From: Rugalucina vietnamica
Taxonomy: Eukaryota; Mollusca; Bivalvia; Lucinida; Lucinidae
Reading direction: 5' to 3'
NCBI GenBank assembly: GCA_964017185.1
Contig: OZ024880.1
Location: 40,266,329 to 40,330,328 of the forward strand
DNA: 64,000 bases
A program made the translations under genes and the position numbers. Each line of letters opens with the position of its first letter. The stretch's first letter is position 1. Below, one piece after another: positions 36,138 through 48,094 of this stretch. The notes beneath the pieces are model-generated. The model was not told the origin of the DNA. It saw only the letters and a program-made list of their open reading frames with translations, and did not search any database.

Positions 36138-36865
36138 CAGTCTGCATGCTTAGTTTTTAACCCAATCATGGTTGATAACTATGCTGCCTTCTTTAATTGC
36201 ACGCCGGTGGGTCGGGCGTCAGACTCTATGATGACCCCGACTTAAAGCTATTCATTTTAGTTGGTTGGGGCCGGAGCTTCTTGTCTGTTGCTTGGCCCAC
36301 CGGGGTCCAACTGGTGTTTTTCTTTTGCTCCGGAGTTAGTAAGTTATTCGGCGCCCAGGGATCTCCATCGTCGGGCAAGTTACTCAATCTGTGAGTCCTT
36401 GTTTTTGATTCATCAGGATGTTTATCATGATTTATTTGTTTGTTCTTGATGATTCATTGACTAGTTAGAGATTCACCACGAGGACCGAAGAACTTACTAA
36501 ATGTTATGAACCACTGCAGAAGCTGAGGTAGAGGTTAGGATCCTGTAAAACCGGTTTAAGCCAGCCAGTAACTTTGTGTTACTGATCGTTCCAAGGCGAT
36601 ACTTCTGTGGTGGTTCTTTTTGTTTTATGTCTTGGTGTTTAAATTTTTTTGTGCTGTTGGCGCCTTATGTATGTTTTTATATTTTTAATTAAGTTAAGGT
36701 AACTGAGTGGCCACCTATTGGGAAAATAGCTGCTCATTCGGCTTACGATATGTTTCATGGTATAAGTGCCTGGTTGTTAGTTTGGTTTTTTCCCACCTCG
36801 GTTTTTGGAGTGGGAATCTCTTTCTGATTGCGCCTTTTCCTGATCTTTGCCTACTTGTACCTTTT
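36138..36865 (+). mobile_element. Longest LINE 3' tail copy (728 bp)
   Basis: The most complete copy of the family, from cagtctgcatgcttagtttt through gcacgccggtgggtcgg and ggatctccatcgtcgggcaa to cctacttgtacctttt. All other copies share the cctacttgtac end and stop at different points upstream, which sets the sense strand. No reverse-transcriptase coding sequence is included. The clade of the parent LINE cannot be assigned from this part. Confidence 0.75.
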
Positions 36866-37424
36866 TGTATGTAATTACCAGAAACTGGTTCAATCGTAAC
36901 ACGGTGCAGCACTCGGTTGCATTAACACAGCACTTAATAAATGTAAATGTCACGAGCAATTCTTGTAATGCTAAAAAAATCTTGTAATGGTATTTAAAGA
37001 AGTAAAATGTAAAATTGAAAATATGTTTTTTAAATTTTACACTTTTACATGGCTTTTGTTGTTTCTACTACTTTTACTTCAAATGCTAGATTATTTTTAT
37101 AAATGTATATTTAGTGCAAATACAGTACGAAATGTAAGAATACAACTAAAAATATCAAATGCTTGCAAAAACCTTATTTTCATGCATTACGAACACCTGT
37201 CAAGTTTAACGGTTTATGATATTGTTCTGCACGTCCTTCTGGCATTTGTTCAATTCATCAAATTTGATAATTATTGTAATGCAGTTGCACTTTGAAAATA
37301 AGTTAATTTCGTCCAAAAGAACAGACAGTCTTGTTTTCTTGTTTTCAAGGCTCCAAATCTATTAATTTCGGTCAATTATGGAGAAACTTGCACATTTCCA
37401 GGCACTGAGGGTCATTAAAGACTT

Positions 37425-37592
37425 ACAAAGGTACAAGTAGGCAAAGATCAGGAAAAGGCGCAATCAGAAAAAGATTCCCACTCCAAAAACCGAGGTGGGA
37501 AAAAACAAACTGACAATCAGGCACTTATACCATGAAAACATTTCGTAAGCCGAATGAGCAGCTATTTTCCCAATAGGTGGCCACTCAGCAAG
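37425..37592 (-). mobile_element. LINE 3' tail fragment
   Basis: caaaggtacaagtaggcaaag to aataggtggccactcag; a short 5'-truncated copy. Confidence 0.75.
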
Positions 37593-38097
37593 CTTTAAGA
37601 AGCATAACTATTAGCCAGTTATGGGAATTACGCAAATTATAGCTACCCGCACAACTTGAGAGCTTTTCATTAGCATAATTTGCAAAACGTGTGTTAAGAA
37701 ATATGGCAACATGGTTAGTTCTTTGCTTTTTCTTTTACTCTCGAAAGCTTAACCCATTTTCGTCAAATGTCAAATGCTATTAATGTCTGCGAAAAGAAAA
37801 ACACACTGACTCGTCAACACTATGGTCTTTAATCATCTTAATGGCTTCTCGAGTCAAAGGATCAGCGCTCTCTGTCTCTAAAGGTTTCTAAAGCCGTTTA
37901 TAACAATTTAAAAATGCATTATACCAATAGTTTTACAGACAACCATTTCATTTCAGTTGAGATATAAATGATACGCAGAAGTCGAAAAATAGAAAGCATT
38001 GAACACATTGTTTAGAATAAGAGGTGCTGAAGTATTAAGATCGGCTAAAGTGCGCTTTCCCAATGCAAATCGTTAAACGATACAGTTATAAAAGTAT

Positions 38098-38170
38098 TTA
38101 GATTTTCCCCAAATGGCCTCAGCTTTTGGGGTGAGAACTTCTTTCTGATTGCGCCTTTTCCTGACCTTTT
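38098..38170 (+). mobile_element. LINE 3' tail fragment (copy 2 of 13797)
   Basis: ttccccaaatggcctcagc...gattgcgccttttcctgacc. Confidence 0.6.
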
Positions 38171-39123
38171 TTCAAGCCCCAGAGTTGACAAACACAAAGG
38201 TAGGAAACTGTAGCTCACAAATACAAGTACCAGCATAGTCCGCAGATTGTTTGATGCATTAAAGCCTCTGGGAACAATAAGCATTTAATTATTGAAGGCA
38301 ACTGATTGGCTGCCGCGTAATCTTGTCTAACCATTCCATTAGAGGAGCACTGGGACATTGAATCAACTCAAACATGTGAAACACAGTAATTGAATAGATA
38401 GAGAAACCGATATCATAATCGAAGTTCGGGTGAAAAATTGGCTACATGCATTAGAGCAACGAAAATGTAGCAAAACTAATCTACACTGAATAGAAAGCTT
38501 GCTTATTCGTAATGCCAGCATCGATTGACTGCTCCATATTATTTATCGAACTACCACAACCAACGTTTAACACTGTTAAAGTAACTTTCCGACTGCCAGT
38601 GTTAACTATATATAACGTTAAGCTGAAACCGGCGTTCTTTCGGACGTCATTGGACATATGACGGTATATCCGCTAACATGCATGTATCAACAAAGCTTAG
38701 ATATAAAGTCGGTGACTTGCGGGCAATACTTACGTCACATCAACACTTGTCATAAAAACAGATGATTCATTAGCCTAATCAGTTTAATTGAACTGAATTT
38801 GATACTAGCAATTCACATCACCTGAAAATAAAGTTTTAACGGCAGCCTTGAGGACGTCTTGGCAGTTAATGTGTGAGGGAAAACATTTGTTTTCCTTTAA
38901 AGTCATACAGCATCCACGTGACGTTGTTCGGACGGTTCGCTTTAATACGTGTAACATCTTGTGTCATACCTGCATGTCATCTGCGACTTTAGAAAATACA
39001 CCAGCAGTATAAATCAATAAAATGCAAGAGCTACTGCTACTTCTGGTGTCACAGCGTTACATTACGAAAATACGCCCATGCAATTTCACCAGAAAAAATG
39101 ATATTATTAATGTTTCTGCTCAA

Positions 39124-39300
39124 AGCATACATTGTATATACACGTTAGAATCGCCTCGCCGAGGCGGTTCTAACGAGTACCCACAATGTATGCTTTGGAT
39201 CAAAAATTAGAAAATTAGGTCACCCCTGCAAACCACAGTTTTTTTTATATAAAAGTGGGGTTTACGTGGATATACGTTTCACGGACATCTTTTCCTGATG
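39124..39300. repeat. Interspersed repeat with palindrome, copy in second segment
   Basis: Counterpart of 15662-15840, with one mismatch in the palindrome (39143-39175). Confidence 0.75.
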
Positions 39301-40562
39301 AAGCTCTTTAGGTTTCGGTTGAATGAGGGTTTGATGCACGCAGAAACAGTGGATATAATTTATTCTCTAAACATGGATTTAACGAAAGCTTTTTGACGTT
39401 GTCCAGAAACAAGTTTCCATTAAATATTGATTATCCGGAATCTAAAGACTAAAACCTCGCAGACTTCATAAATAATGACTGAGGTCACACGTTACACACA
39501 AAGGTCGACTGTCAATAAGAGGGTATTTAGATATATTCTGTCACCATGAAAACCCAACTAATTTTTTTATGGAATCTAATTGGAGAGGGTTAGCGAGGCC
39601 TATTCGGGACCCTGTGGCGAGGTATGAAGTAAAAACATTGTCTGAGTTGTTGTTTCTAATCAATGGTTGCTACTTGTATTGATGCATACAAACATGCCGG
39701 AAATGGCAGTCATGAAATGGCAGTCATGATAAGTAAATTTCTTGTTGGACAAACCTCCCAAAAGCAAATACACATTTCTTTCACCAGCAACTGACAACTG
39801 TGCGCTTATATGACAAAATATTATTAGCGAAATAAATACGCCGGACTTCGGAGTCGATCTGGATGAGCGCTTCTATACAAATCATACATGCTACCTAAAC
39901 CGTTCCACATTAACATTGCTCCAACAATGTTCATTTGATACAAAGAAAACCTTAGAGTGACCTTAATATGTTGCACCTCTAAACTGATATGATACTCCGT
40001 CAGCCATCAATGCTGCCAACAATATTTAATTATCGAGCTGTATAAACGGGCCGTTAACTTTCCCTAAAAGCCCATCTATTAAACGAACAATAAAATGTAA
40101 CAGAGACGGCAATAATTTTGAACAGAATGAGATACATTAATGTCAAAGTGACACCAGAATGTCAAATTCACACCAAAGGTGTGTTCTAAGTGTTTTAATG
40201 TGGCATCGAATACAGCTCTTGGGAAATGCATACTCTTTTGTGCAACTTTCAGGAAACCATTCCTAATTACCGGCGTTCGACGAATGCTATGGATTTCTTG
40301 TTCGTTTTAGTCTTTGCATTATCACTCATTCTGAGACCTTAGTTAACAGATGAATATGTAGCTAATATAAATGTTCTCGACACCCATGTCTAAAGAGAAG
40401 CATTACTATAAATACCAGGTTGGAAACAGAGTAAAACCATTATTTTGGCAGTTACACTTTAAGTCCAAATCTGTTCCGAACTTTGCTCATATTTATTTCA
40501 AGCTCTATCCTCATGGGAACATTTCAGAACTTTTACTCGTTTGGGCTTTACCCTGTCAAGAA

Positions 40563-40953
40563 AAAGGTACAAGTAGGCAAAGATCAGGAAAAGGCACAAT
40601 CAGAAATAGATTCCCACTCCAAAAACCGAGGTGGGAAAAAACCAAACTAACAATCAGGTACTTATACCATGAAACATATCGTAAGCCGAATGAGCAGCTA
40701 TTTTCCCAATAGGTGGCCACTCAGTTACCTTAACTTAACTGAAAATATGAAAACATACATAAGGCGCCAACAGCACAATTTTTTTTAAACACCAAGACAT
40801 AAAACAAAAAGAACCACTACAGAAGTATCGACTTGGAACGATCAGTAACACAAAGTTGCTGGCGGGCTTAAACCGGTTTTACAGGTACCTAACCTAACCC
40901 TCAGCTTCTGCAGTGGTTCATAACATTTAGTTAGTTATTTGGTCCTTGTGGTG
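40563..40953 (-). mobile_element. LINE 3' tail, 391 bp, TSD AAGAA
   Basis: aagaa at 40558-40562 and 40954-40958. Copy 1 at about 17127 reads ctgtcaataaccgtcc without insertion. Truncated at tccttgtggtg. Lies upstream of Ig gene copy 2. Confidence 0.82.
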
Positions 40954-41427
40954 AAGAACCGTCCTTGAGAGCTGTTGGGAAGGGTTTTTGACTCAATACC
41001 AAAATTGTACTTGGATTGCATTAAATTGACACTATGCTGCTGGACATGACTGATGTTTAATCGCAGGATATCTGCATCAGCTGCAAGGCGATATTCTGCT
41101 GCTTTTCTGCAAACGATACGCAAAAAGTACACTGCTTATATAACACCCTTAAATAAAAGTTATTCAATAAACCATACTATATACAAAATATAGTTTTCAA
41201 TTTTAGTATATTCTTATAATCGTTGCTTAAAATGTATTATGGGTAAATGAAAAAGCAGTTTTAACGAGTATCTACTTTGTATGTTGAGAAGCGAATATGA
41301 GAAACAAAAAGTTCATTCATATACTTCGCAGTTTTTCTATGAATAAGTGGGATGTAAGGGGGTATAAATTTCAATGTCTGTTATCTTGAAGAGTACCATA
41401 ATCTTAACCTTTCTTATTTGTTTTCAG

Positions 41428-41790
41428 CATCCTCTATCAAGACCGTCCCCGCTCTAGACGTAATTCTTAGCCACTCCCCGACCCTCACGTGCACTTACAA
41501 CTTCGACATTGGCAGCAAGGATCTGATATTCATACGCTGGAGTAAGACATTCGAAGGCTACCCACCCACTCCACTCGTACTAATGAAAGATGAAAAAGAT
41601 CCCGAATGGCTACCTACCGCCTCAGATCAATTTAAACAGAACGTCAACTTAACAACATCGTCCGGGCCCAACAACGTGTCGTTAAATCTTAGGTTTCGTT
41701 CGTTTGGGTGTGTGGACGAAGGAGTATATCAATGTGAAGTTTTTACATATACAGACACATTAAAGTCAATGACAGAACTCATAGCAAAAG
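41428..41790 (+). CDS. Ig gene copy 2, exon encoding first Ig (V-like) domain
   Basis: 363 bp, phase 1 to 1, acceptor ttttcag and donor gtaagt (a stronger donor than gtaggt in copy 1). Cys22, Trp38 and DEGVYQC are intact. Six of the eight protein differences between the two genes fall in this exon, including I25N next to the first Cys, and T85S, which keeps the sequon (NVT to NVS). Confidence 0.87.
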
Positions 41791-42272
41791 GTAAGTAAAG
41801 TATCTGGTATTTCAGCCCAGACCAGAAAACATAAACAATTACACATTCTGATGCGCCATTATTTTCCATTTTGTACGATCAAGAGGTTTCAAGCTAGATA
41901 GAAATTTCTTTGGGCAATTTGCCAATTAAACACCAGGTTTTATATGAAAGTATATCCACGGAAAGGCACAGGATGTTTTCCACCAAGTGGTTATGTTTCT
42001 ATAACCGCTAATTCAATCAAAATATTACAGTACACATATAATGCCACAAAATTGTAAACAACTTTCATAAGTTTTGCCAATAGCAATCTAGAGCTAGTAA
42101 AAGTTACAAGGAAACGTTGCTTCAGTTGTTATTAGCATGAGTAAGTTGTTAATGATTTACGCATACAAAGGAACACAAAACGTAGTTTGTTCGATGGGTG
42201 TAAACAGAGGGCTTTTCGTTTCCGTCCTTGTCAGAATAATAACGTACAGGAAAGTACAATGTTATTGGCTTA

Positions 42273-43688
42273 TGCCTAGGTCACACTAGCAATTACGTAC
42301 GCTGCGGATAGTTGCGGATACTAAACGTAGCAATCCGCAGGAATTAGTGGGCGGGGCTAACTGTTCTTAATGAGTTCACGTATTTATGATTACCTTTAAA
42401 TACGGATTCATACGGTATAGTTACGGATTTATTCGGATACATACGGAAAGTAACTTGTCGCCATACCTTTCGATACCATCTGTTACGTTTGGTCACGGAC
42501 ATGCACCTTCAGATACGCATTTGTTACGCTCTCTTGCGTATAAAACGCTGCAATGTGATGTAAGTAACCGCTGTTTATTGTCAAAGTGCAGTCACACTAG
42601 CACATACGGATGCGACGGAGGCTACGGACAAGTCATACGTATCTATCCGTTATATCCGTAACAATTCGCATCGTATGCGTATATGAGCGTAGCTGTACGT
42701 GTTGTATCGTAAGGGTCCGTAGCATCCGCGCCCAGATTTTGAAAAAAGTCAAAATTTCGATGCGGACGAAACATCCGTATCTGCACGTGAAGAAATTATA
42801 GAACATAATATGCTTTAATTGATTGATTGCTTGATCGATTGATAGATTGATTGATTGCTCGATCGCGATCGATCTCTCGGTCGATCGATAGACTAATTGA
42901 TCGAAGGTCGATCAATTGATTGATCGAGTGATTAACTGATCGAAAGTCTGAGTGATCGATCAAGACCGATCGGGTGATAGATCGATTGAGTGATCTTTCT
43001 TTTGATCGATCTATCAAGATATTGATCGATTGCGATCGATCGATCGATTGATTGAATCTTGACGGATCGATCGAGTGATTGATCAATCGAGTGATAGTCG
43101 TAAAACAACGGAAATAACTTCTCATAATACTATAATTTGACATTTGTGTGTTTGCTTGTTCGTTTGTTGGTTCTCCAATTTTTTCTTAGATATTGCTGCC
43201 TGCTTCTCAGCCAGTAAAAGCAATGCAAAATCTACCTCTGAGGAATCCATATTTTTTCATATTGACTAAAGGAATGCATTGAACGCACATGCATAATTGT
43301 GAGCATTGGACGCACGGGCGATTCAGTGAGTAAGCGGTATACTTTTCATTACATAACTGTACGCCGACAAAGACCGTAACCGAACAAAATAGAACATATG
43401 AAACAGTATCTATCCGCAACAAATGTTTACGACAAGATACGTTTAGTTACGGAATAGATACGGTTTTTGATACCGATTAGATACGGACAATTACGGGTTT
43501 TTTTATCCGTGCCTGATTTTTGACAATTATCATAGCTTGGCTGCGGATCGTCCGTGCCCTGTAAATGATGCACGTACAGATACGGACTTTTACGGATATG
43601 ATACGAATCATTACGGACAGGACGGACAAATACGGAAGCCTTATCCGCAACGTCCGCAGCGACCGTAAGTGCTAGTGTGACCTAGGCA
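42273..43688. mobile_element. Harbinger-type MITE, 1416 bp, TSD TTA
   Basis: TIR TGCCTAGGTCACACTAGCA at the left and its exact complement at the right; the similarity continues a further ~6 bp with one mismatch. TTA lies on both sides, and copy 1 has the single site ggcttaccaggc at about 18426. TSD and length fit PIF/Harbinger. The interior is full of short tacgga/tccgta motifs and a gatc/attg-rich block, with no transposase. Located in the first found intron of Ig gene copy 2. Confidence 0.85.
42811..43105. repeat. GATCGATT-rich low-complexity block
   Basis: Irregular runs of gattgatt, gatcgatc and tcgatcga over about 290 bp. The Ser/Ile/Asp/Arg-rich frame on the minus strand is produced by the repeat. 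Confidence 0.85.
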
Positions 43689-44054
43689 TTACCAGGCGAA
43701 GATGTAATGAAAATATACTAGTATATTAACACGTTATTAAATAATGGTAAACATATTTTTTCACCAGAAAGTACAAGGAAATGCATAAACACAGGTTTTA
43801 CCATATGTGTTAAACAGAAAACAATTAAAGGGGGAGGGGCTAGTTCAGCCCTGGGGTAAGTAAGTTTTAACAAAGCATAACATAACACTGACATAATCTC
43901 AGTGCTACACAAAAACCCATGGCCATAAGTCGCTAATGGTGATGGTACTTTAGCAAAGTTGCTCCCGATAGTCTGCCAACAGCCTCTGCCCAATTATAAC
44001 AAGACATGTACTAGTAACTACCAACTTATTTTCTTTCTATAAATCTTATTCCAG

Positions 44055-44163
44055 CGCCTCCGGGGTCACCCCAAATCCATGATGACGTCATTCAAGCCAA
44101 GAATAACGACTCATTCTTTATCCATTGCCAAGCTGACGTCGGTATACCTCCAGTGACACTAAG
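44055..44163 (+). CDS. Ig gene copy 2, first half of second Ig domain
   Basis: 109 bp, phase 1 to 2, acceptor ttattccag and donor gtttgt. It encodes the FFIHC strand with Cys146. There is one replacement relative to copy 1 (V136A) and two silent changes. Confidence 0.82.
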
Positions 44164-44482
44164 GTTTGTATACATGCTCATTTGTAAACCTGTTTAAGAC
44201 TTCATACACCGTATAATCTCGTTTAAAGATGACGCATTGTTACTTTTATTCTGGTTTTAAAATGATATAAAATACATAATAATATAGTCATATACATATA
44301 TAAAACGTTTATAGACAGTTTCCTGTACCATGAAGGCTCGCATGAAGGTCGTGTCCTTTTCACACTGATAATATATCAGTATTTCATGAACATATCATTT
44401 TGATATTTGGTCTTGGATACATAATTTTGTTATAATTGAAGGTCTAATTGTTCTGAAGCCCAGCCTTGGTATATATTTACAG

Positions 44483-44715
44483 GTGGTTATATAAATCACG
44501 AGGCAAAAACATGTCTGAGCTGAATTCTGAATCTGTGAAGCAGGAAAACAGCAAGTCACGCCAGTGTATTTACAAGGGAACCTCCAGCCTCGAAGTGGTT
44601 ATGACAGAAGAACTAGATGGCGCTATATTTCTGTGTACTACGTCAGCAGAATTGAGAGAAAATATGGAAAATACCGATTCGAAAAATTTTGACAGAGTCG
44701 TACTTCAACTACATC
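44483..44715 (+). CDS. Ig gene copy 2, second half of second Ig domain
   Basis: 233 bp, phase 2 to 1, acceptor atttacag and donor gtaagt. Trp159 and DGAIFLC are conserved. The exon differs from copy 1 by a single silent base, making it the most conserved part of the gene. Confidence 0.83.
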
Positions 44716-45112
44716 GTAAGTACATAATATATCTCAGTTGGGGATACAGGAATCAAATGTTCTTGAAAGCTGAATATGTATTTCCAAATTTATGACCGGT
44801 GTCTGTGTTACATGTGAGTTTCAAGATACTCGAGATAACGAATCACGGTTTGCGGCTATTCGTACCGTTTCTTGTCATTATGATTGAAGTAGCATGATGT
44901 TCCCATCTGAATCTCAAAATGAACATTTTAAGTATTGGAGAAAGAGCTAGATCATGTTGTTCATAGTATGTTATTGTGTATACTGTGAATTGTATCGCCT
45001 TTTTCTTTCCCATCTTGTGTCAAGCTTGGGGTTTTAGATTTAATTGCATCACTGAGTCCAATGACTTATCATTTTGTACATAGGCGTATTTTCGTAAATT
45101 TATCTTATACAG

Positions 45113-45190
45113 GTACAACCACAACCCCTTCTACAACCACCACTACAAAATGTCAGGGGAAGTCTTGCGAAAAGACGCTCACAGTCATTG
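45113..45190 (+). CDS. Ig gene copy 2, Thr-rich stalk exon
   Basis: 78 bp, phase 1 to 1. It encodes the Thr/Pro stalk and CQGKSC loop, identical in protein to copy 1 with two silent changes. Acceptor tatacag, donor gtatgt. Confidence 0.78.
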
Positions 45191-45339
45191 GTATGTCGAA
45201 TGAACAAAATTATGCCCATGTTCATACATTAAACGTGCAATGACAACACATGGCGTGTATTGTGTTTTGTAATATTTCTTTAATGATTAAGACCTCAAGA
45301 AAGATTGGAATAGTCCCGCTTAACTTCCTCTTTAAATAA

Positions 45340-45340
<1 letters not shown>

Positions 45341-45381
<41 letters not shown>
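45341..45381. repeat. (ATT)n microsatellite in the Ig gene copy 2 intron
   Basis: Uninterrupted attatt run, counterpart of 20653. Confidence 0.85.
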
Positions 45382-45484
45382 ACGAAATGTTTATGTATTG
45401 TTGATAATATGAATAAATTGATAAAAAAAGAACAATGGGAATGTGAATGTATCTTTTAACCAAATGTTTTATTGCATTTTTCAG

Positions 45485-45588
45485 ACGACAGCAACAACTC
45501 TGCAGTAGTGTATGTGCAATCATATCTAAGACTATGTGCCATTTTATTCATAACAATTATTCTATCAAGATCAGTGTGCATCAGATAA
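45485..45588 (+). CDS. Ig gene copy 2, terminal exon with hydrophobic tail
   Basis: Acceptor catttttcag, stop taa at 45586-45588. Same short hydrophobic tail as copy 1, with one replacement (P273Q) before the hydrophobic run. Confidence 0.75.
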
Positions 45589-45992
45589 TATATATGTTTT
45601 TTTAGGAATTTTAATTATGCAATCATCTGCAAAATAGAAATCTATCAATGTTCAGTTCATAATTAGTTCAAAATTCTCGAAGAAAGAATACATTTTCAGA
45701 AGTGCTTGAAGAGAGAAGCTATGAATTATATATTCTGCACATTCTAGTAAAAGTGAAGAGTTTAACGGACGAGAGTTTACTTGCGGAATGCAAATGATAG
45801 ATAATGAACTACAACAACCAAATCATGGGATAGCCCAGCGGCTTGCGTCATTTAAGTACGCTTTCAGGAAGATGTTTTTGACCATTATGTATACTTAAAG
45901 AAAGAATGAGCCGTAGACTTAGATCGACGGACTACAAATCAATTATGATGTAACACTCGGAAGGAAGACAAGAACACATTCGCTTCTATTGA

Positions 45993-46131
45993 TACAGTTA
46001 CGACTTGTCATACTATACGACAGATAAAATCGTGGCTGATCTAAGCTTTTGTTTTGCTGGAAGGATTAGTTTAAGACCAGGAGCTAGAGGAAACCATTTG
46101 TGTTTCGTACAAAGCAGAAGTGCCGTATCCA
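45993..46131 (+). other. 139 bp present only in segment copy 2, after the Ig gene
   Basis: Copy 1 reads ttctattgactttggattcc across this point. In copy 2 a block beginning after gatacag, with an open frame including the residues TTDKIVADLSFCFAG, lies between. It could be a lost exon-like piece in copy 1 or an insertion. No family recognised. Confidence 0.5.
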
Positions 46132-46236
46132 CTTTGGATTCCAATATATATTTTCTGTTTACTGTAATGGTGTTTTGTATCGTCGTACATTGATTTTGTT
46201 GCGTTTAAATGAAAATATTTCGCCTTAGACTCACGT

Positions 46237-46632
46237 CACAGATTTTAACTAACTAAATGTTATGAACCACTGCAGAAGCTGAGGGTGAGGTTACGGCCGT
46301 GTAAAATCGATTTAAACCCGCCAGTAACTTTGTGTTACTGATCGTTCCGGGTCGATACTTCTGTGGTGGTTCTTTTTTTTTTTTTTTTTTTTGTCTTGGT
46401 GTTTAAAATATTTTTGTGCTGTTGGCGCCTTATGCATGTTTGCATATTTTTAGTTAAGTTAAGGTAACTGAGTGGCCACCTATTGGGAAAATAGCTGCTC
46501 ATTCGGCTTACGAACTGTTTTCATGGTATAAGTACCTGATTGTTAGTTTGGTTTTTTCCCACCTTGGTTTTTGGAGTGGGAGTCTATTTCTGATTGCGCC
46601 TTTTCCTGATCTTTGCCTGCTTGTACTTTTTT
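46237..46632 (+). mobile_element. LINE 3' tail, 396 bp, TSD ACGT
   Basis: acgt at 46233-46236 and 46633-46636. Copy 1 has the joined site gactcacgttatggat at about 21405. The 3' end is ttgtactttttt. Confidence 0.82.
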
Positions 46633-47702
46633 ACGTTATGGATATGAATGACAGGTATGTTCCTAATGGAAAATATATTTTATTCATTAATACCGTTTCA
46701 TCTTTGACGTGTACGTACGACGAACGATTTTCATTTATATTTGTTTCTATGTATTGTCATAGCTACCGAAGTGCGAGAAACGATTCAAATTACGATATAT
46801 TTACATGACTCATTTGCATAACAGCGGTGTTTACAACGGTAAAATAGTATTTAATTTTCAAACCTTTGTTCGTAGGTAAAATGTCCAGGAAACGTATAAC
46901 CCTCCCTCCATATATAGTCAGTATTTAAACAATCAAGTGTTGCCATATTTTGTTCATTATGTAAAATGTATGCTGTCTAGATGTAATACGACACATTAAT
47001 CGTATACGCATTAAAACATGCACACTCTATACCCTACCGTTTTATTAATTGTTTTCCTATTTTTACTATAAAAGTTCAAGTAATTAGAAGACTGTTATGG
47101 TTGTTTCTAAAATACCTTATGCTATCGAAATTTAACGGATGACTTGAACTACATATTTATGCGATATTCTAGATTTATCTTTCTCGTGCCAATTTACGGG
47201 CATGTCTAACTTTTGGCCTGTGTAGTGTCAAGTCCATTTGTATTGCGCAAATACTTTGACCGTGCCGCTTGATACCACGCTGTACATCATTATTGATAAA
47301 AATTGTGATAAAAATATAATGTCATTACTCACGTATTCATTTTAGACTGCTTATTGCTACCGCAACACTAATGGTTTATAACTGTCACATACTTACGCGT
47401 CTGAATTACGATAACTGCACTACCTACTACCTAATAACAATATGCGTATGATCCAGTCACGTGAGTTCAAGCGGCTCGGTCAAAGTTTTTGCACTATAAA
47501 CTGTAAGCGCAAGGTTTATGTGTATACGTTGTGCCTTTATTGTATGATGTGGTTTAGAAATTCTTAAGGATGAGTTTGACATAAATGATATAATAGGTGA
47601 ATCGGTCTAAATGTATTTCATCGTGTGCAGTTGTATATTAAATGTGTGGATGATGTATCTTATTGACACTTTTGTCATTTTATATTGGCAGCATTCATTT
47701 TT

Positions 47703-47708
47703 AATAAA
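47703..47708 (+). promoter_or_regulatory. Possible polyadenylation signal AATAAA (copy 2)
   Basis: Counterpart of 23880. Conserved surroundings between the copies are expected from the recent duplication and do not prove function. Confidence 0.25.
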
Positions 47709-47750
47709 GTCGTGTCTCTATATATCCCTGACTGTTCTTTCTTCCTTAAC

Positions 47751-47955
47751 TCCGTGATATAATGATTAAACTACTCGTCTCTTAAACCAGGGCCAGGTTT
47801 GATCCCAGGCTTCTTAAGTCCATCGGATGAGACTAAAAACTGAGGTTCCCTGCAAATGTTCCACGACGTACACTGCTTTGTAGCAGCTCTGATCTGTCTT
47901 CAGATTAAACGTGATTAAAAGTTTTCTCGCTTTGCTGTTAAACGGTGTCAGTATA
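47751..47955 (+). mobile_element. tRNA-derived SINE (copy 2)
   Basis: Same SINE as at 23928, with the same A and B boxes and body. Confidence 0.65.
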
Positions 47956-47969
47956 TTTGTATGCAACCG

Positions 47970-48063
47970 AACGGTGAGGGTAGGGCCCTATAAAACCAGT
48001 TTAAGCCCCCCCCCAGTAGTTTTATATTACTGATCATTCCAGAGCGATACTTCTGTTGTTTGT
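47970..48063 (+). mobile_element. LINE 3' tail fragment
   Basis: Counterpart of 24140-24300 with an internal loss; ggtgagggtagggccctat to cgatacttctgttg. Confidence 0.6.
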
Positions 48064-48094
48064 ACCTTATGTAATAACTGGAACCAAAAAGAAC

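Larger units (their letters stand above)
41428..45588 (+). other. Ig-superfamily surface protein gene, copy 2 (five exons found)
   Basis: Paralogue of the copy 1 gene with identical exon lengths and phases: 41428-41790, 44055-44163, 44483-44715, 45113-45190, 45485-45588. All splice borders are AG/GT and the frame is open to the stop. By my count it differs from copy 1 at eight amino acids (I25N, A51V, A81P, T85S, H91R, K115M, V136A, P273Q) and 13 silent sites. The first intron is longer because a 1.4-kb Harbinger-type MITE sits at 42273-43688. Function as for copy 1: a membrane-attached or secreted two-Ig-domain recognition protein, inferred from domains only. The 5' exon is again not secure. 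Confidence 0.85.

Noticed and set aside
36715..36912. Minus-strand frame with KPRWEKTKLT and YRKPNEQLF motifs, also seen at other LINE tails
   Set aside because: It recurs only because the LINE tail recurs, lies antisense to the deduced element strand, and is broken in many copies.
40289..40342. Signal-peptide-like start MDFLFVLVFALSLIL upstream of Ig gene copy 2
   Set aside because: No GT donor occurs before the stop, and the corresponding ATG in copy 1 (16848) is ATA.
40371..40712. 113-codon frame, the longest upstream of Ig gene copy 2
   Set aside because: It runs from ordinary flanking DNA into an inserted LINE tail, so it is a chance fusion.
42796..43143. 115-codon Ser/Ile/Arg/Asp-rich minus-strand frame
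   Set aside because: Produced by the GATC/ATTG simple repeat within the MITE.
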